DNA from: CAYFQH01 sp964345215
GTDB lineage: Bacteria > Bacillota > Clostridia > Christensenellales > Aristaeellaceae
DNA length: 43,755 bases
Assembly: GCA_964345215.1 (NCBI GenBank)
Contig: CAYFQH010000014.1
Span: forward strand, 1-43,755
Direction: 5' to 3'
In this document: piece by piece, positions 41,416 to 43,755 of the stretch
How positions within the stretch are numbered: the first letter of the stretch is position 1
How the letters are laid out: every line of letters starts with the position of its first letter
Program-made: the position numbers and the translations under genes
The notes under the pieces: generated by a model
Databases searched by the model: none
What the model was told of the DNA's origin: nothing
Seen by the model: only the letters and a program-made list of their open reading frames with translations

Positions 41416-41468
41416 TTTTCATCTATTTTTAACAATTATGAAGCAGTTTCTACTTACCCGCTACTGCC

Positions 41469-43667
41469 TTAAGCTAAAAGAAGTGTTACTTCTCCATCGT
41501 AAAAAATCTTCAGTTGGTGCAGGGCCCTGGTGCAGGCCACGTAAAAAAGCTTTGCATAAAAGGGCTCATTAGGGAAGGCCTCTTTATCGGCGCTGGGAAT
41601 AATCACCCCGTCAAATTCAAGACCTTTTGCCATGGCCAAAGAGATGACCACCACACCCCCTTGGTATAAGGTTTGTTCAGGGCGAAGAAGGTTTACCGAC
41701 AGATGGCTTTTCAGCTGTTTATATATTTTTTTTGCCTCACCATCGGTTTTACAAATAAGGGCAATATTTTTATACCCTTTTTCTTCCCAGTCCTTTATAG
41801 TATAGGCAATTTGCTGTATTTTTTCCCAGCCCTGGGCCCTGGTCATTTGGGGCTCCTCCCCTTGGCGAGGAACCGCCTGAAAGGCTGTTTTTCCAAGCAA
41901 GCCGCTGTTTGTCAGCACCCTTTTTGCCAGTTGCATAATTTCCCTGGTACTACGGTAGCTGGTTGCCAAATAGCAAATTTGCCCCTGACAATGAAAATTA
42001 CCGGTGTTAAAGCTTTGCCAATCTCCAATACCCTGGGCCCCGTAAATACCCTGGAGTACATCCCCAACCAGGGTGAACGAATCGTTTCCGCTGTGTTTTT
42101 GAAGCAAGTGCATCATGAAGGGCGAAAAGTCCTGAGCTTCATCTACAACGGTATGGCGAATATCGGTGCTGCCCAAGGGCAATATCCTTCGCCCAATTTC
42201 CACAAGGGGCGGTAAATCCTCTAAATATAGTTTTTTTCGATTGATGTTCCTCTGGGTTTCCTCTACCAGCTGCCTATAGGTTTCCTTTTCGTTTAAAAAT
42301 GATAAAAACTCGTAATAGATGGCTGTTAAATCAAAGTCAGGCCAAAGGTTATCAAAATACTTGAGCCTTTTTATCTTTTCCTCCTGAACCTGAGCTACCC
42401 GCTCATCCCGACTTTGAAGAAGCTTTCTAACTCTCCTCTGCCGCTCTTGCTCCTCCTCAATGGTTAAAAACCGTTCCAGCCGCTCATCGCTGTATTTTTG
42501 AAGCCATTTAATCATTTTTTTCTCTATGGTCTCTAGCCTGTTTTTATACATTTTTTGAAACTCTTTAATTCGCTGGCTCCAGGCAAAGTGTTTTAATTGA
42601 ACATATAAAATATCTTCCATCTCTTCAAGGGAAAATAAAAGATGTTTTCCAAAATACAAGTTCTCCTTTGGCAAAAGGCCCTTCTCCCAAGTGACTAAAA
42701 AAGCTTCAATTTCTTTAAGAAACCTTAAGCTTCCTTTCTGGCAAATCACCTTTTCTTTCACGGCATAAGCTTCTTCCCCAAGGGTCATTCGCTCCTCTAT
42801 TCTCAGGTTTTTTTGAATTTTGGGCATCTTCTTCCCCAGCCATGTTCTGCACAAATCCTCAAAGGTGGTTTGAACCACTTCCTCTACCCCCAAATCCGGC
42901 AGAACCTGAGAAATGTAGTCTAAAAATAAAGGGTTAGGTGCCACAATCATCATTTGACTGGGTTTCATTTCTTTTTGATAAGCGTATAAAAGCCAAGCAA
43001 TACGGTGCAGGGCAATGGTGGTTTTACCGCTGCCGGCCACCCCTTGCACCATTAAGGGCGTGTAGGGATTATGGCGAATAACAATGTTTTGCTCCGCCTG
43101 AATGGTGGTTACCACATCCTTTAACCTATTTGAAGTCCCTTGCCCCAATATTTGCTGCAAATAAGCCTCTTGCCCAACAATACCTACATCTAAAATATTT
43201 TCAAGGGTACCCTGTGTAATCGTAAACATCCTTTTTAAAAGCAGTTCACCCGTTATATTGCCGTCAGGGGCCTGGTAGCTCACCTGACCAATTTGTCCGG
43301 AATAATATAAATTGGCCGCTGGGCTGCGCCAGTCCACCACCGACACTTCCATTTTTTCGCTGTCCATTACCCCCCAGCGGCCAAGGTAGTAACGCTCCTG
43401 TTCTCCTGTTTGGGGCAAAAAGTTTAATCGGGCAAAATAAGGTTTTTTGCTGGCCAGCACCAATTGGTGCATGGCACTGACCTTCCGTTTCATTAGGTCC
43501 ATGGCAACCCGTTCATGTACAGCCAAATCTCCCGGTACTACTACCAGCTTTTCTTCCCCAGCTCCCACCCCTGTTTCATTCTCCATTTTTTTAATCTCGC
43601 GGTCAATTAAATCGAGGGTTTGTCTAAAGTGCTTGGCCTCTTCTTGCCAAGCTGGGTGTTTTTTCAA
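41469..43667 (-). CDS. helD: HelD-like superfamily 1 helicase / RNA polymerase-associated motor ATPase
   Basis: This 732-residue protein belongs to the UvrD/Rep superfamily and matches HelD, which frees stalled RNA polymerase in Bacillus. An N-terminal coiled region occupies about 1-75, followed by YYLGRWGVMDSEK and VVDWRSPAANLYYSGQIGQV, a signature of HelD proteins. Walker A is VQGVAGSGKTTIALHR (about 207-222), the Walker B region is HTVVDEAQDFSPFM (near 506), and LATSYRSTREIM and GLEFDGVII lie in the second ATPase half. The long charged middle insertion (about 370-480) would be the HelD-specific arm. Start is TTG 43667, behind GGAGGG. Confidence 0.9.
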   Translation of the reverse strand: MKKHPAWQEEAKHFRQTLDLIDREIKKMENETGVGAGEEKLVVVPGDLAVHERVAMDLMKRKVSAMHQLVLASKKPYFARLNFLPQTGEQERYYLGRWGVMDSEKMEVSVVDWRSPAANLYYSGQIGQVSYQAPDGNITGELLLKRMFTITQGTLENILDVGIVGQEAYLQQILGQGTSNRLKDVVTTIQAEQNIVIRHNPYTPLMVQGVAGSGKTTIALHRIAWLLYAYQKEMKPSQMMIVAPNPLFLDYISQVLPDLGVEEVVQTTFEDLCRTWLGKKMPKIQKNLRIEERMTLGEEAYAVKEKVICQKGSLRFLKEIEAFLVTWEKGLLPKENLYFGKHLLFSLEEMEDILYVQLKHFAWSQRIKEFQKMYKNRLETIEKKMIKWLQKYSDERLERFLTIEEEQERQRRVRKLLQSRDERVAQVQEEKIKRLKYFDNLWPDFDLTAIYYEFLSFLNEKETYRQLVEETQRNINRKKLYLEDLPPLVEIGRRILPLGSTDIRHTVVDEAQDFSPFMMHLLQKHSGNDSFTLVGDVLQGIYGAQGIGDWQSFNTGNFHCQGQICYLATSYRSTREIMQLAKRVLTNSGLLGKTAFQAVPRQGEEPQMTRAQGWEKIQQIAYTIKDWEEKGYKNIALICKTDGEAKKIYKQLKSHLSVNLLRPEQTLYQGGVVVISLAMAKGLEFDGVIIPSADKEAFPNEPFYAKLFYVACTRALHQLKIFYDGEVTLLLA

Positions 43668-43693
43668 TTTTTCTCCCTCCCCTGCTTGCAGTT

Positions 43694-43730
43694 AAAAAAG
43701 GCAGCTACCTACCTTTTGGTAAGTAGCTGC
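43694..43730 (-). terminator. Terminator of the gene beyond the right edge
   Basis: GCAGCTAC with CTACC (43701-43713) pairs with its near complement at 43718-43730, one mismatch in 13, with a four-base loop. On the minus strand six T follow at once. It ends a minus-strand transcript coming from outside the window. Confidence 0.85.
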
Positions 43731-43755
43731 ACCACTTTGTAAAGCTGCATCACTT

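Noticed and set aside
41673..42215. 180-codon plus-strand open frame inside the helD-like gene
   Set aside because: It is antisense to the second ATPase half of the helicase and has no ribosome site.
38630..43667. HelD-like helicase and M1 peptidase as parts of a defence island
   Set aside because: The helicase carries the HelD-specific signature and the neighbours are envelope and housekeeping genes; nothing suggests a defence module.

Overview
The window looks like a piece of a low-to-moderate-GC Gram-positive chromosome, most likely class Clostridia. The grounds are the Asp23-AmaP-DUF2273 block next to nusB, the xseA-xseB-ispA-DUF212 string, a CggR-type regulator heading glycolytic genes, RNase Y, HelD and DUF896 genes, and strong AGGAGG-type ribosome binding sites with frequent TTG and GTG starts. 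No rRNA, tRNA, CRISPR array, prophage or intact insertion sequence was found. A genus cannot be named from the sequence alone.

Layout. 1-1718 (minus) is a secreted propeller plus solute-binding protein gene, broken by a one-base frameshift and cut by the window edge. 1719-2180 is a non-coding, hairpin-rich stretch. A small membrane protein gene (minus) and an AraC-type regulator (plus) diverge from a shared promoter region near 2732-2809. 3740-4067 holds a second, shorter relative of the hairpin-rich element. 4068-7498 encodes a large SH3b/peptidoglycan-binding wall protein and a zinc-ribbon membrane protein. 7613-12307 is the glycolytic operon cggR-pgk-tpiA-gpmI, with a promoter and a CggR-like direct-repeat operator, but no gapA or eno. 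12422-22521 is a long minus-strand block: asp23-like, amaP, DUF2273, nusB, Kae1-like, folD, xseA, xseB, ispA, DUF212, DUF6106-like, a cysteine desulfurase and thiI. radA follows with its own promoter.

24076-32159 is the only long plus-strand block: a degenerate metallophosphoesterase, a GntR/FCD regulator, a CCA/poly(A) polymerase-family gene, fhs, a CapA-like protein and rny. rny has a long leader that contains an intrinsic-terminator hairpin. 32209-43667 returns to the minus strand: helD-like, M1 peptidase, an envelope cluster (GT2-GtrA, phosphodiester glycosidase, divergent Lgt homologue, DUF896), an MBL hydrolase, comEC and holA. A terminator for an upstream gene lies at the right edge.

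Most genes are housekeeping: glycolysis, one-carbon folate metabolism (fhs, folD), sulfur transfer to tRNA (desulfurase, ThiI), isoprenoids, DNA repair and processing, RNA decay and DNA uptake. The less ordinary content is (i) the pair of structured intergenic elements flanking the AraC locus, (ii) the envelope cluster whose Lgt homologue lacks the key histidine, (iii) four adjacent genes whose proteins all end in charged tails, (iv) the rny leader, and (v) a metallophosphoesterase with altered catalytic motifs. I saw no convincing new defence or mobile system.
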